6,203 nucleotides of DNA from an uncultured Flavobacteriia bacterium (GTDB taxonomy: Bacteria > Bacteroidota > Bacteroidia > Flavobacteriales_D > Crocinitomicaceae). This document shows, in pieces, positions 1-5,768 of the stretch. A program made the position numbers and the translations under genes. Each line of letters starts with the position of its first letter. Position 1 is the stretch's first letter. The DNA is taken from the NCBI GenBank assembly GCA_903887095.1, contig CAISOQ010000049.1, forward strand, positions 1 through 6,203. Reading direction: 5' to 3'. The notes beneath the pieces were generated by a model, which saw only the letters and a list, made by a program, of their open reading frames with translations, had not been told where the DNA came from and did not search any database.

Positions 1-106
1 CAATATTTCTTCGCGATCCAACTATCTGCACATTATCATCATGCTTTCGAATCCCATTCAATAAAGACATCCCTAGGTTTCCACAACCAACAATTCCTAC
101 TGTCAT
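1..106 (-). CDS. proC: Pyrroline-5-carboxylate reductase, N-terminal fragment (cut by window edge)
   Basis: Reading the minus strand from the ATG at 106-104 gives 35 codons with no stop before the window ends. The start MTVGIVGCGNLGMSLLNGIR is a first beta strand followed by the dinucleotide-binding loop G-x-G-x-x-G (Gly7, Gly9, Gly12) and helix A. A second strand ends in V-G-S-R-R-N (residues 29-34), where the arginines would fit the 2'-phosphate of NADPH. This arrangement is typical of pyrroline-5-carboxylate reductase, which makes proline from pyrroline-5-carboxylate in the cytoplasm. Only about one eighth of such a protein is visible, so another NADP-dependent oxidoreductase of the same fold (F420-dependent NADP reductase-like) cannot be excluded. 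The NAD(P)-binding start is clear; the exact enzyme name is an inference. The gene is divergent from the DUF6702/M1 unit, with 55 bp between the start codons if TTG 162 is used. Confidence 0.7.
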   Translation of the reverse strand, partial: MTVGIVGCGNLGMSLLNGIRKHDDNVQIVGSRRNI

Positions 107-122
107 GTTTAATTTTTTTTAG

Positions 123-130
123 CAAAGTTA
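123..130 (-). promoter_or_regulatory. Candidate -7 promoter element for the proC-like gene
   Basis: The minus strand reads TAACTTTG here, an exact match to the Bacteroidota -7 consensus TAnnTTTG. It lies 16 nt before the ATG of the proC-like gene, leaving room for a leader of roughly 10 nt. No good TTG (-33) box is seen at the usual 17-23 bp spacing, so the call rests on the -7 element and its position. Confidence 0.5.
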
Positions 131-161
131 ATATTAAGCGCTAAGCAGGAAATAGGAACAA

Positions 162-731
162 TTGTCAATTATTTGTAAATTCGAGCTTTCCGTAATTGAA
201 TTGAGTAAGATTTTTATCATATTGTCCTTTTGTTTTTTCTCGACTATAGCCGAAGCACATAGTTATTTCTTTGCTTTTGCAGAAGTAGAATACAACGAAG
301 TGAATGGCAAGATTGAAGCGACAATTACTGCTACAGCCCATGATCTTGAAAGCTACTTGCAAAAAAAGAATATTCTGCAAAAGAACCTTTCAGATTGTAC
401 AAACGACTCTGTTTCTTTGTCCATTTTAGAAAAATTCATCAATCAGCATTTTGCACTTACGATCAATCCTAATGATGAGAATTCAATCATGGATGGAAAT
501 GAACTTTTCATGCTGCACCTTGAGGGAATCGAAATTCAGATGACAGGAACCATTCAAATTTACCTTAGTGGCACTGTTAAAAGAGCTATAAACTCCGTTG
601 ACCTCTTTTTTGATTTGCTGATGGATGAGTATCCTGAACAACAAAACAAAGCAACTTTTATTTACCGGGAAAATAAAGAAACACTGGTTTTTTTACCGAC
701 TAAGAAATCTGAAACAATAGAATTAAAATGA
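162..731 (+). CDS. Secreted DUF6702 family protein of unknown function
   Basis: The frame encodes up to 189 residues. A signal peptide is visible: the hydrophobic run IFIILSFCFFSTI (17-29) followed by AEA-H, a good signal peptidase I site near residues 32/33. The mature part starts HSYFFAFAEVEYNEVNGKIE, the pattern of the DUF6702 family found in Bacteroidota, followed by T-x-T-A-H-D-L-E (56-63), alternating strands and the late segment FIYRENKETLVFLP (166-179). No catalytic motif is seen and the family has no established function. No ATG is available: a stop at 153-155 closes the frame upstream, so translation must begin at a rare codon. TTG 162 has the purine-rich AGGAAATAGGA ahead of it; TTG 201 would give a more normal signal peptide (MSKIFIIL...) and a 176-residue protein. 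The longer form is given here, but 201 is at least as likely. The stop overlaps the M1 peptidase start by ATGA, so the two are probably translated together, and both are exported. Confidence 0.8.
   Translation: MSIICKFELSVIELSKIFIILSFCFFSTIAEAHSYFFAFAEVEYNEVNGKIEATITATAHDLESYLQKKNILQKNLSDCTNDSVSLSILEKFINQHFALTINPNDENSIMDGNELFMLHLEGIEIQMTGTIQIYLSGTVKRAINSVDLFFDLLMDEYPEQQNKATFIYRENKETLVFLPTKKSETIELK
171..180. promoter_or_regulatory. Lone copy of the ATTTGTAAAT motif, possible XRE regulator half-site
   Basis: The 10-mer ATTTGTAAAT is identical to the core of the inverted repeat at the XRE gene start and, in reverse complement, to one copy of the tandem repeat upstream of mnmA. Here it stands alone, just inside the longest form of the DUF6702 frame, or 20 bp upstream of the start if TTG 201 is used. 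As a single AT-rich 10-mer it may be coincidental. Confidence 0.25.
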
Positions 732-3022
732 AACAACTTTTTACCGTTCTTTTTGTAGGCCTTGCATCCTCAGTAATCTCTCAATCAAAATTCGCTCAAT
801 TAGATACAGAACTGCCCACCCCAAATGAATACCGCACTGCTGCGGGAGCTCCGGGACATAATTATTACCAGCAAAAAGCGGATTACAAGATGCAAATTCG
901 CATCGATGATGAAACACAAAAATTAAGCGGAGAAGAAACAATCACTTACACAAATAACTCTCCTGACAAGCTTGAATACCTCTGGCTACAGTTGGATCAG
1001 AACATATACGACGTTAATTCTGACACAAAACTGATTGAAGTTGAAAAAATGGAAGACTTCAAAAACATTGGAGATGTTAAAAAGAAACTATTCTACTACG
1101 ACGGTGGATTCAAAGTCGAGTCAATCACTTCAGCTTCTGGACAGAAAATGAGTTACGCCATTAACAAAACGATGATGCGCATCAATCTCGACAAGCCTCT
1201 TTTGCCCAAAACAAGTATTTCCTTTAAAATTAAATGGTGGTACAACATCAATGACCGAATGGCGGTGGGCGGAAGGTCTGGTTATGAATTCTTTGAAAAA
1301 GACAAGAATTACCTTTATACTGTCGCTCAATTCTTTCCAAGAATGTGTGTTTACAATGATGTTGAAGGTTGGCAAAACAAACAATTCTTAGGGCGTGGTG
1401 AATTTACGTTGCCATTTGGCGATTACGAAGTCTCTATTTCTGTTCCTTCCGATCACATTGTGGGCGCTACAGGTGAACTACAAAATGGAAGTGCCGTTTT
1501 ATCTGCTGAACAAAGAAAACGATTCGAACAAGCAAAAGCTGCAACACAACCCGTACTTATTGTAACTCAATCTGAAGCAGAAGCAAAGGAAAATAAAAGA
1601 GAAAAGAGTTACAAAACCTGGACATTTAAAGCAACAAATGTGCGTGATTTTGCTTTCGCCAGTTCCCGAAAATTTATTTGGGACGCACAGTCAGTAAAGG
1701 TGAATGGCAAAAACATACTTGCAATGTCCTATTATCCAAAAGAAGGCAATCCACTTTGGGAAAGATACTCAACCAAGCTCGTGGCTCATACAATCAAAAC
1801 ATACTCTAAATATACAGTAGACTACCCTTATCCAGTGGCTATTTCTGTGCATTCTAAATGGATTGGGATGGAATATCCTATGATTTGCTTCAATGGCGGA
1901 CGACCTGAAGAAGACGGAACCTATACGGAGCGTGAGAAATATGGTATGTGGGGCGTTATTATCCATGAGGTTGGACACAATTTCTTTCCGATGATTATCA
2001 ATTCTGATGAACGCCAGTGGACATGGATGGACGAAGGATTAAATACATTTGTTCAGTACCTTACAGAGCAAGAATGGGAACGTGATTATCCATCAAGTCG
2101 TGGGCCAGCATACTTAATTGCTGACTACATGCGTGGTGACAAAAAATTCATCTCCCCTATCATGACCAATTCAGAGTCGATTTTTCAGTTTGGGAACAAT
2201 GCCTACGGCAAGCCTGCGACAGCGTTGAATATTTTGCGTGAAACAATCATGGGACGTGAATTATTCGACTATGCGTTCAAGACATATTGTGAGCGATGGA
2301 AATTTAAACATCCTACTCCAGCCGATTTCTTTCGAACAATGGAAGATGCATCCGCAGTTGACTTAGATTGGTTCTGGCGCGGTTGGTTCTATGGAAACGA
2401 ACACGTAGACATCTCATTAGAAAATGTAAAATGGTTCCAGTTAAACACGATGGATCCAACGATTGAAAAAGCGATAGACGAGTCTGAGGAAAGATCTAAA
2501 GATAAATTCATAGGAGAAGGAAGAAATAAGTCTTCGATAAAACAAACCATCAATGAAGCGGATCCCGCAATTGATGATTTCTATGCAAAAAGGAATATCT
2601 ACAAAGTTGATGCTTTGGATGTGAAGGAATATGAGGAATTCCAGAAAAAGCTAAGTGACGAAGAAAAGAAATTACTCAGTGCAAACAAGCAATTTTATGA
2701 ATTGAGTTTTTCCAACCTTGGGGGACTTGTTATGCCACTCATCATTGAAGTGACGTATATTGATAATTCCACAGAAGTCATTCGTATCCCTGCTGAAATA
2801 TGGCGACAATATGAAGACAAAGTTTCCAAAGTGCTCATTCTTAACAAAGAAGCAATTTCGTTTCGTTTGGACCCGTTCTTAGAGACAGCTGATACAGATT
2901 TGGATAATAACAGTTGGCCAAAACGTGTTCAACCAACACGTTATGAATTATTTAAGCAAAAACAGACTGGGGAAAACCCGATGCAGCGACAAAAACGATT
3001 GGAAGAATTGCAAGGGCAGTAA
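728..3022 (+). CDS. Secreted M1 family zinc metallopeptidase
   Basis: This 764-residue protein begins with a signal peptide (MKQLFTVLFVGLASSVISQS, cleavage near 18-20). An N-terminal beta domain of the M1 type follows (about 50-250), with the family-like run EETITYTNNSPDKLEYLWLQL (69-89). A charged stretch at 258-296 precedes the catalytic domain. The zinc site is H-E-V-G-H (His413, Glu414, His417) with the third ligand Glu436 after an 18-residue spacer, the exact HExxHx18E of family M1 (gluzincins). The exopeptidase motif, GxMEN in classical members, reads G-M-E-Y (380-383). Tyr493 in NNAYGKPATAL is placed like the catalytic tyrosine. After a charged, probably helical linker (580-655) comes a C-terminal beta domain (about 656-725). 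No type IX secretion tail is seen, so a periplasmic site is most likely. It presumably removes N-terminal residues from peptides; the substrate is unknown. It is translationally coupled to the DUF6702 gene, and its stop lies 2 nt from the stop of the convergent DUF6629 gene. Confidence 0.95.
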   Translation: MKQLFTVLFVGLASSVISQSKFAQLDTELPTPNEYRTAAGAPGHNYYQQKADYKMQIRIDDETQKLSGEETITYTNNSPDKLEYLWLQLDQNIYDVNSDTKLIEVEKMEDFKNIGDVKKKLFYYDGGFKVESITSASGQKMSYAINKTMMRINLDKPLLPKTSISFKIKWWYNINDRMAVGGRSGYEFFEKDKNYLYTVAQFFPRMCVYNDVEGWQNKQFLGRGEFTLPFGDYEVSISVPSDHIVGATGELQNGSAVLSAEQRKRFEQAKAATQPVLIVTQSEAEAKENKREKSYKTWTFKATNVRDFAFASSRKFIWDAQSVKVNGKNILAMSYYPKEGNPLWERYSTKLVAHTIKTYSKYTVDYPYPVAISVHSKWIGMEYPMICFNGGRPEEDGTYTEREKYGMWGVIIHEVGHNFFPMIINSDERQWTWMDEGLNTFVQYLTEQEWERDYPSSRGPAYLIADYMRGDKKFISPIMTNSESIFQFGNNAYGKPATALNILRETIMGRELFDYAFKTYCERWKFKHPTPADFFRTMEDASAVDLDWFWRGWFYGNEHVDISLENVKWFQLNTMDPTIEKAIDESEERSKDKFIGEGRNKSSIKQTINEADPAIDDFYAKRNIYKVDALDVKEYEEFQKKLSDEEKKLLSANKQFYELSFSNLGGLVMPLIIEVTYIDNSTEVIRIPAEIWRQYEDKVSKVLILNKEAISFRLDPFLETADTDLDNNSWPKRVQPTRYELFKQKQTGENPMQRQKRLEELQGQ

Positions 3023-3024
3023 GA

Positions 3025-3669
3025 TCAACTATCTACCACCGGTTTTCTGAGGATCAAAATAACAATTAGACTCAAAATTGCAGCAAAGTAGCACCAGATT
3101 GAAATGACTGACTCAGAAAAGAATAACATGGACAAAGCCAAAGATGTCACAATGAAACTTCCGAAAGCTGGCATACCGCGAAGGGATGACACAAATGGAG
3201 GAATTAGAGTTGCTATGGCATAAAGTGATACATTCTTAAAAAACCAACTATTATTTGGCGCTGTCACATATAGAAGGTGACGCTTTGATTCAATAATCAG
3301 AAATGGTAAGGAGCTCACACGGTATCCTAAATAAACGCCAATAATAATTCCAATCAACAACAACGCAAACAATATTTTTTTTCGCCTTCCGGGATCTTCC
3401 ATTTTCCAAATGCTAAATGGAAAAAAAATAGGCCAAAAAAACTGCGCTGTAAGAAGGTAGAAATATGCGGCAGGCATTCGCCAATGAAATAATCCGTGAT
3501 AGTTAAAGGACATCCATACCAATCCTTCTGCAAATTGCTGTGCTGAAAAGAAAAATGGAATTAATGCAAATGGAAGGTGGTTTAACGATTTAACTTGTCT
3601 ATACGCCACGAACCCTGCACCGCACAAGATTGCAGATGATGTAAAACTAGCCGTTGCGGAAAAACACAT
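3025..3669 (-). CDS. DUF6629 family seven-helix membrane protein
   Basis: The 214-residue protein opens with MCFSATASFTSSAIL, the characteristic start of DUF6629 proteins, which supports the ATG at 3669. Seven hydrophobic segments are visible at about 5-24, 32-53, 66-88, 98-116, 143-160, 166-184 and 186-207, so it is an integral inner-membrane protein made almost entirely of helices. Polar residues inside the membrane include the QQFAEGLVW run (44-52, end of helix 2) and S-I-W-C-Y-F-A-A (190-197, helix 7), which look like the conserved family signature. A positively charged loop (GRRKK, 94-98) between helices 3 and 4 suggests that this loop is cytoplasmic. No biochemical role is known for the family and none is proposed. 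The gene follows the secreted carboxypeptidase-regulatory-like gene on the same strand after a 69-bp gap and may be read partly from that gene's promoter. It converges with the M1 peptidase gene. Confidence 0.88.
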   Translation of the reverse strand: MCFSATASFTSSAILCGAGFVAYRQVKSLNHLPFALIPFFFSAQQFAEGLVWMSFNYHGLFHWRMPAAYFYLLTAQFFWPIFFPFSIWKMEDPGRRKKILFALLLIGIIIGVYLGYRVSSLPFLIIESKRHLLYVTAPNNSWFFKNVSLYAIATLIPPFVSSLRGMPAFGSFIVTSLALSMLFFSESVISIWCYFAAILSLIVILILRKPVVDS

Positions 3670-3683
3670 GATAAAAGTTTTTC

Positions 3684-3706
3684 CAAGGTTAAAAAACCAG
3701 CGCTAA
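3684..3706 (-). promoter_or_regulatory. Weak candidate promoter region for the DUF6629 gene
   Basis: The minus strand carries TAACCTTG (3691-3684), one mismatch from the -7 consensus TAnnTTTG, 14 nt before the DUF6629 ATG. Seven bases upstream is TTAGCGCT (3706-3699), an 8-mer also found 6 bp upstream of the -7 element of the proC-like gene. No TTG box is seen at the expected distance. The 69-bp gap also holds a small GGTT/AACC stem, too weak to call a terminator. Confidence 0.25.
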
Positions 3707-3738
3707 TTAAACAGTGAGAAATGATAAATTCAAGACTG

Positions 3739-4443
3739 TTATTTGTTCTTTACAAGCTGAAAATGCTCGAACTTATCTTTGATAAAAGTGATCAGTTCCA
3801 TCTCTGTGGCAGTTTTCAAGAACGAATCTGACACATTTAGGAAAGCGATGAAATCATCAAAGTCTTCCTCACTTAAATTAATAATGTCGTAAGAAATATA
3901 TAGTCGCAGTAGTTCTTTTACTACTTTACGCTGATCATCTTTATATTGTTGCTCTGCAATCCATCGTTTGTTTTGTTCCTTTCTTGAAAATGCCTGATAA
4001 AGTGCTGTTATTGGACTCTTCAACACTTCGATACCTGTCACCATTCTGGTTTCACGCATGGCCAATGCCTCACGCTCTTCACGAATTTCCTCAAGTGATT
4101 TCAAAGGTTTAACAATTATTTCACGAATCTCCTTTGGACGAGGCTCAATCACAAGCTTTCGTTTGCATTGACAATTAGAATCAGCCAAAACAACTACAAC
4201 TTGAGGAATATAATCCTTAACAGAAAGAACAACTGTATCGCCTTGAGAAACATAAATCGAGTACGAACCATTCGGCTGACCAAAAACCCCTTGACCTGTG
4301 CGTTTATTTATCAGCATTAAATTGTAAAAACTCTGAGGACGCAATGTATCCACAACTCTACCTGTAAACAAAACTTTGTCGCAAGATTGCGAGAACGAAT
4401 TCAAAGTTACTAGTTGCAAAAATAGAAAGAGGCAAATTCTCAT
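3739..4443 (-). CDS. Secreted carboxypeptidase-regulatory-like protein, unknown function
   Basis: The 234-residue product starts at the ATG at 4443, chosen because it is followed at once by a signal peptide (MRICLFLFLQLVTLNSFSQ, cleavage near 19/20). The frame stays open for 67 more codons upstream, but that stretch reads through the divergent promoter region and into mnmA. Residues 24-85 resemble a small transthyretin-like beta-sandwich of the CarboxypepD_reg type: VLFTGRVVDTLRPQSFYNLML (24-44), then the turn PNGSYSIYVSQGDTVVLSV (58-76). Such domains usually sit in outer-membrane or periplasmic proteins of Bacteroidota. A short Cys-x-Cys (91, 93) follows. The second half is highly charged and probably helical, with SLEEIREEREALAMRE (116-131), SPITALYQAFSRKEQNKR (143-160) and a C-terminal helical bundle. 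SPIT-LY-FS-KE looks like the family signature. There is no enzyme motif; a periplasmic structural or binding role is a guess. It is divergent from mnmA, with 146 bp between the start codons. Confidence 0.82.
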   Translation of the reverse strand: MRICLFLFLQLVTLNSFSQSCDKVLFTGRVVDTLRPQSFYNLMLINKRTGQGVFGQPNGSYSIYVSQGDTVVLSVKDYIPQVVVVLADSNCQCKRKLVIEPRPKEIREIIVKPLKSLEEIREEREALAMRETRMVTGIEVLKSPITALYQAFSRKEQNKRWIAEQQYKDDQRKVVKELLRLYISYDIINLSEEDFDDFIAFLNVSDSFLKTATEMELITFIKDKFEHFQLVKNK

Positions 4444-4513
4444 CGCAGGCAAAATAACAAAAATGATTCCAATTAAATCGTAAAACGTTGTAGACTCTAA
4501 TAAAATGCTAAAG

Positions 4514-4559
4514 TTTACAAATGTACATTTTAAGTTATTTACAAATGTACATTTACAAA
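4514..4559. repeat. Exact 17-bp tandem repeat plus partial third copy, probable operators
   Basis: TTTACAAATGTACATTT occurs at 4514-4530 and again, unchanged, at 4538-4554, with 24 bp between starts. A partial third copy, TTTACAAA, lies at 4552-4559, overlapping the second. Each full copy contains the perfect 12-bp palindrome AAATGTACATTT (4519-4530, 4543-4554). The 11-mer ATTTACAAATG at 4537-4547 is identical to the arms of the inverted repeat at the XRE gene start (6118-6128 and 6138-6148). The repeats lie in the divergent region between mnmA and the secreted-protein gene and overlap candidate promoter elements for both. Binding by the nearby XRE protein is inferred. Confidence 0.6.
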
Positions 4560-4569
4560 AGTTGTTCAA
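4542..4569 (-). promoter_or_regulatory. Candidate promoter of the carboxypeptidase-regulatory-like gene
   Basis: On the minus strand TTG (4569-4567) is followed after 17 bp by TACATTTG (4549-4542), an exact match to the Bacteroidota TTG-N17-TAnnTTTG pattern. The -7 element is inside the second 17-bp repeat, so an operator protein bound there would block it. It would give a leader of about 90 nt. A second possible pair uses the first repeat (-7 at 4525-4518, spacing 16). A weaker TTATTTTG at 4457-4450, only 6 nt before the ATG, is an alternative start that would yield a leaderless message. Confidence 0.4.
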
Positions 4570-4582
4570 ATGATTAACTTTG
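4552..4582 (+). promoter_or_regulatory. Candidate mnmA promoter, apparently leaderless
   Basis: TAACTTTG at 4575-4582 matches the -7 consensus TAnnTTTG exactly and ends 7 nt before the mnmA ATG at 4590. With the usual spacing, transcription would begin at or next to the start codon. The -33 region would be TTTACA (4552-4557), 17 bp upstream, which is also the start of the third partial repeat; a bound repressor on the repeats would therefore cover it. Confidence 0.5.
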
Positions 4583-4589
4583 TAATACA

Positions 4590-5768
4590 ATGAAAAGAGT
4601 TGTAGTTGGGCTTTCCGGTGGAGTTGATTCCAGTGTCGCAGCATACTTGTTACAAAAACAGGGTTACGAAGTCATTGGTATGTTTATGCGTAATTGGCAC
4701 GATGAATCTGTAACACTCTCCGATGAGTGCCCGTGGATAGATGATTCAAACGATGCGCTCCTGATCGCACAGCAATTAAACATCCCTTTTCAGGTTATTG
4801 ATCTAAGCAACGAATACAAGGAAAGAATTGTTGATTACATGTTTTCGGAATATGAATCAGGAAGAACTCCTAATCCTGATGTGCTTTGTAATCGAGAGAT
4901 AAAGTTTGATGTTTTTTTAAAAGCAGCAATTGAACTCGGTGCCGATTTTGTCGCAACTGGACATTATTGCAGAAGAACAGATCATTCAGACGGAACTATT
5001 GGTCTATTGGCAGGCAAAGACCCCTCAAAGGATCAGTCATACTTTTTATGCCAGCTCAATCAGGAGCAGTTATCAAAAGCACTTTTTCCCATTGGAGAAC
5101 TATTGAAATCTGAAGTAAGGGAGATTGCAAGAGAGATTGGATTAGTCACCGCTGACAAAAAGGATTCGCAAGGACTCTGTTTTGTTGGAAAAATCAGTCT
5201 ACCACAATTCCTTCAGCAAAAACTTGCCGCCTCCATTGGCGATGTAATCGAAATACCTTCTACCCTCAACCAGTTTGAAGAGTATAAAAACCTATCTCAC
5301 GACAAAGAAAATTTAGAAAAACTTACAGCACCATTTGAATACACGAGGGAGATGGGAGTTAAAGTCGCGGATCATCAAGGCGCTCACTTTTATACCGTTG
5401 GACAAAGAAAGGGATTGCACATTGGCGGGCGTCCAGAACCCTCCTTTGTTTTGAGCATTGACACTGCGTCCAACCTTGTCTTTTCAGGTCAAAACGAGCA
5501 ACACCCCGGGTTGAATAGGATTGCCCTTAAGATAAACTCAAAAGACGTTCACTGGATAAATCCTAACTTTAAGCTAGAAATAGGTGGATCCCTTGATTGT
5601 TTGGTTCGTATACGGTACAGGCAAAAACTTCAAAAAGGAACGATATTCTTTAACGAAAGTGGCTTATTTATCCTTTTCGATGAAAAACAACGTGGCATTA
5701 CCCCAGGCCAGTTTGCAGCATTTTACATCAATGAGGAATTGATTGGATCCGGCGTCATTCATTCGTAG
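4590..5768 (+). CDS. mnmA: tRNA-specific 2-thiouridylase MnmA
   Basis: MnmA puts sulfur on C2 of the wobble uridine (U34) of tRNAs for Lys, Glu and Gln in the cytoplasm, using ATP and a relayed persulfide. The 392-residue protein has the PP-loop SGGVDSS (9-15) for ATP, the first catalytic cysteine in NPDVLCNREIKFD (Cys100), the tRNA-contact run ATGHYCR (122-128), KDQSYFLCQL (147-156) and the second catalytic cysteine in DSQGLCFVGKI (Cys197). The central domain has HFYTVGQRKGLHIGG (266-280), and the C-terminal beta barrel ends with RGITPGQFAAFY (368-379). It is longer than the roughly 370 residues of the enterobacterial enzyme because of a stretch at about 220-262, which is usual for Bacteroidota MnmA. 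The ATG at 4590 is the natural start, since strand 1 and the PP-loop follow directly. It is divergent from the secreted-protein gene and overlaps the convergent XRE gene by 14 bp. No partner sulfur-relay gene is in the window. Confidence 0.97.
   Translation: MKRVVVGLSGGVDSSVAAYLLQKQGYEVIGMFMRNWHDESVTLSDECPWIDDSNDALLIAQQLNIPFQVIDLSNEYKERIVDYMFSEYESGRTPNPDVLCNREIKFDVFLKAAIELGADFVATGHYCRRTDHSDGTIGLLAGKDPSKDQSYFLCQLNQEQLSKALFPIGELLKSEVREIAREIGLVTADKKDSQGLCFVGKISLPQFLQQKLAASIGDVIEIPSTLNQFEEYKNLSHDKENLEKLTAPFEYTREMGVKVADHQGAHFYTVGQRKGLHIGGRPEPSFVLSIDTASNLVFSGQNEQHPGLNRIALKINSKDVHWINPNFKLEIGGSLDCLVRIRYRQKLQKGTIFFNESGLFILFDEKQRGITPGQFAAFYINEELIGSGVIHS

Noticed and set aside
1130..1384. Minus-strand open frame of 84 codons within the M1 peptidase gene
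   Set aside because: It lies wholly inside a strongly supported gene, has no family resemblance, and is not next to a promoter. The same holds for the frames at 165-380, 741-941 and 1769-1978.
3670..3738. Terminator hairpin between the secreted-protein gene and the DUF6629 gene
   Set aside because: The only stem is GGTT/AACC with a 4-base loop and no T-run after it on the minus strand, too weak for an intrinsic terminator.
4514..4559. CRISPR array or origin iterons
   Set aside because: Only two full copies with a 7-bp spacer exist and they sit in a divergent promoter region. There is no spacer diversity, cas gene, replication gene or DnaA-box cluster.
4444..4644. Upstream extension of the secreted carboxypeptidase-regulatory-like gene by 67 codons
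   Set aside because: It would run through the tandem repeats and the mnmA start, place 67 residues before a clear signal peptide, and read the 17-bp DNA repeats as a duplicated peptide. The ATG at 4443 is far better.
5247..5376. Insertion in mnmA (residues 220-262) as an odd added domain
   Set aside because: A longer connecting region is usual for Bacteroidota MnmA, and both catalytic cysteines and all flanking motifs are intact.
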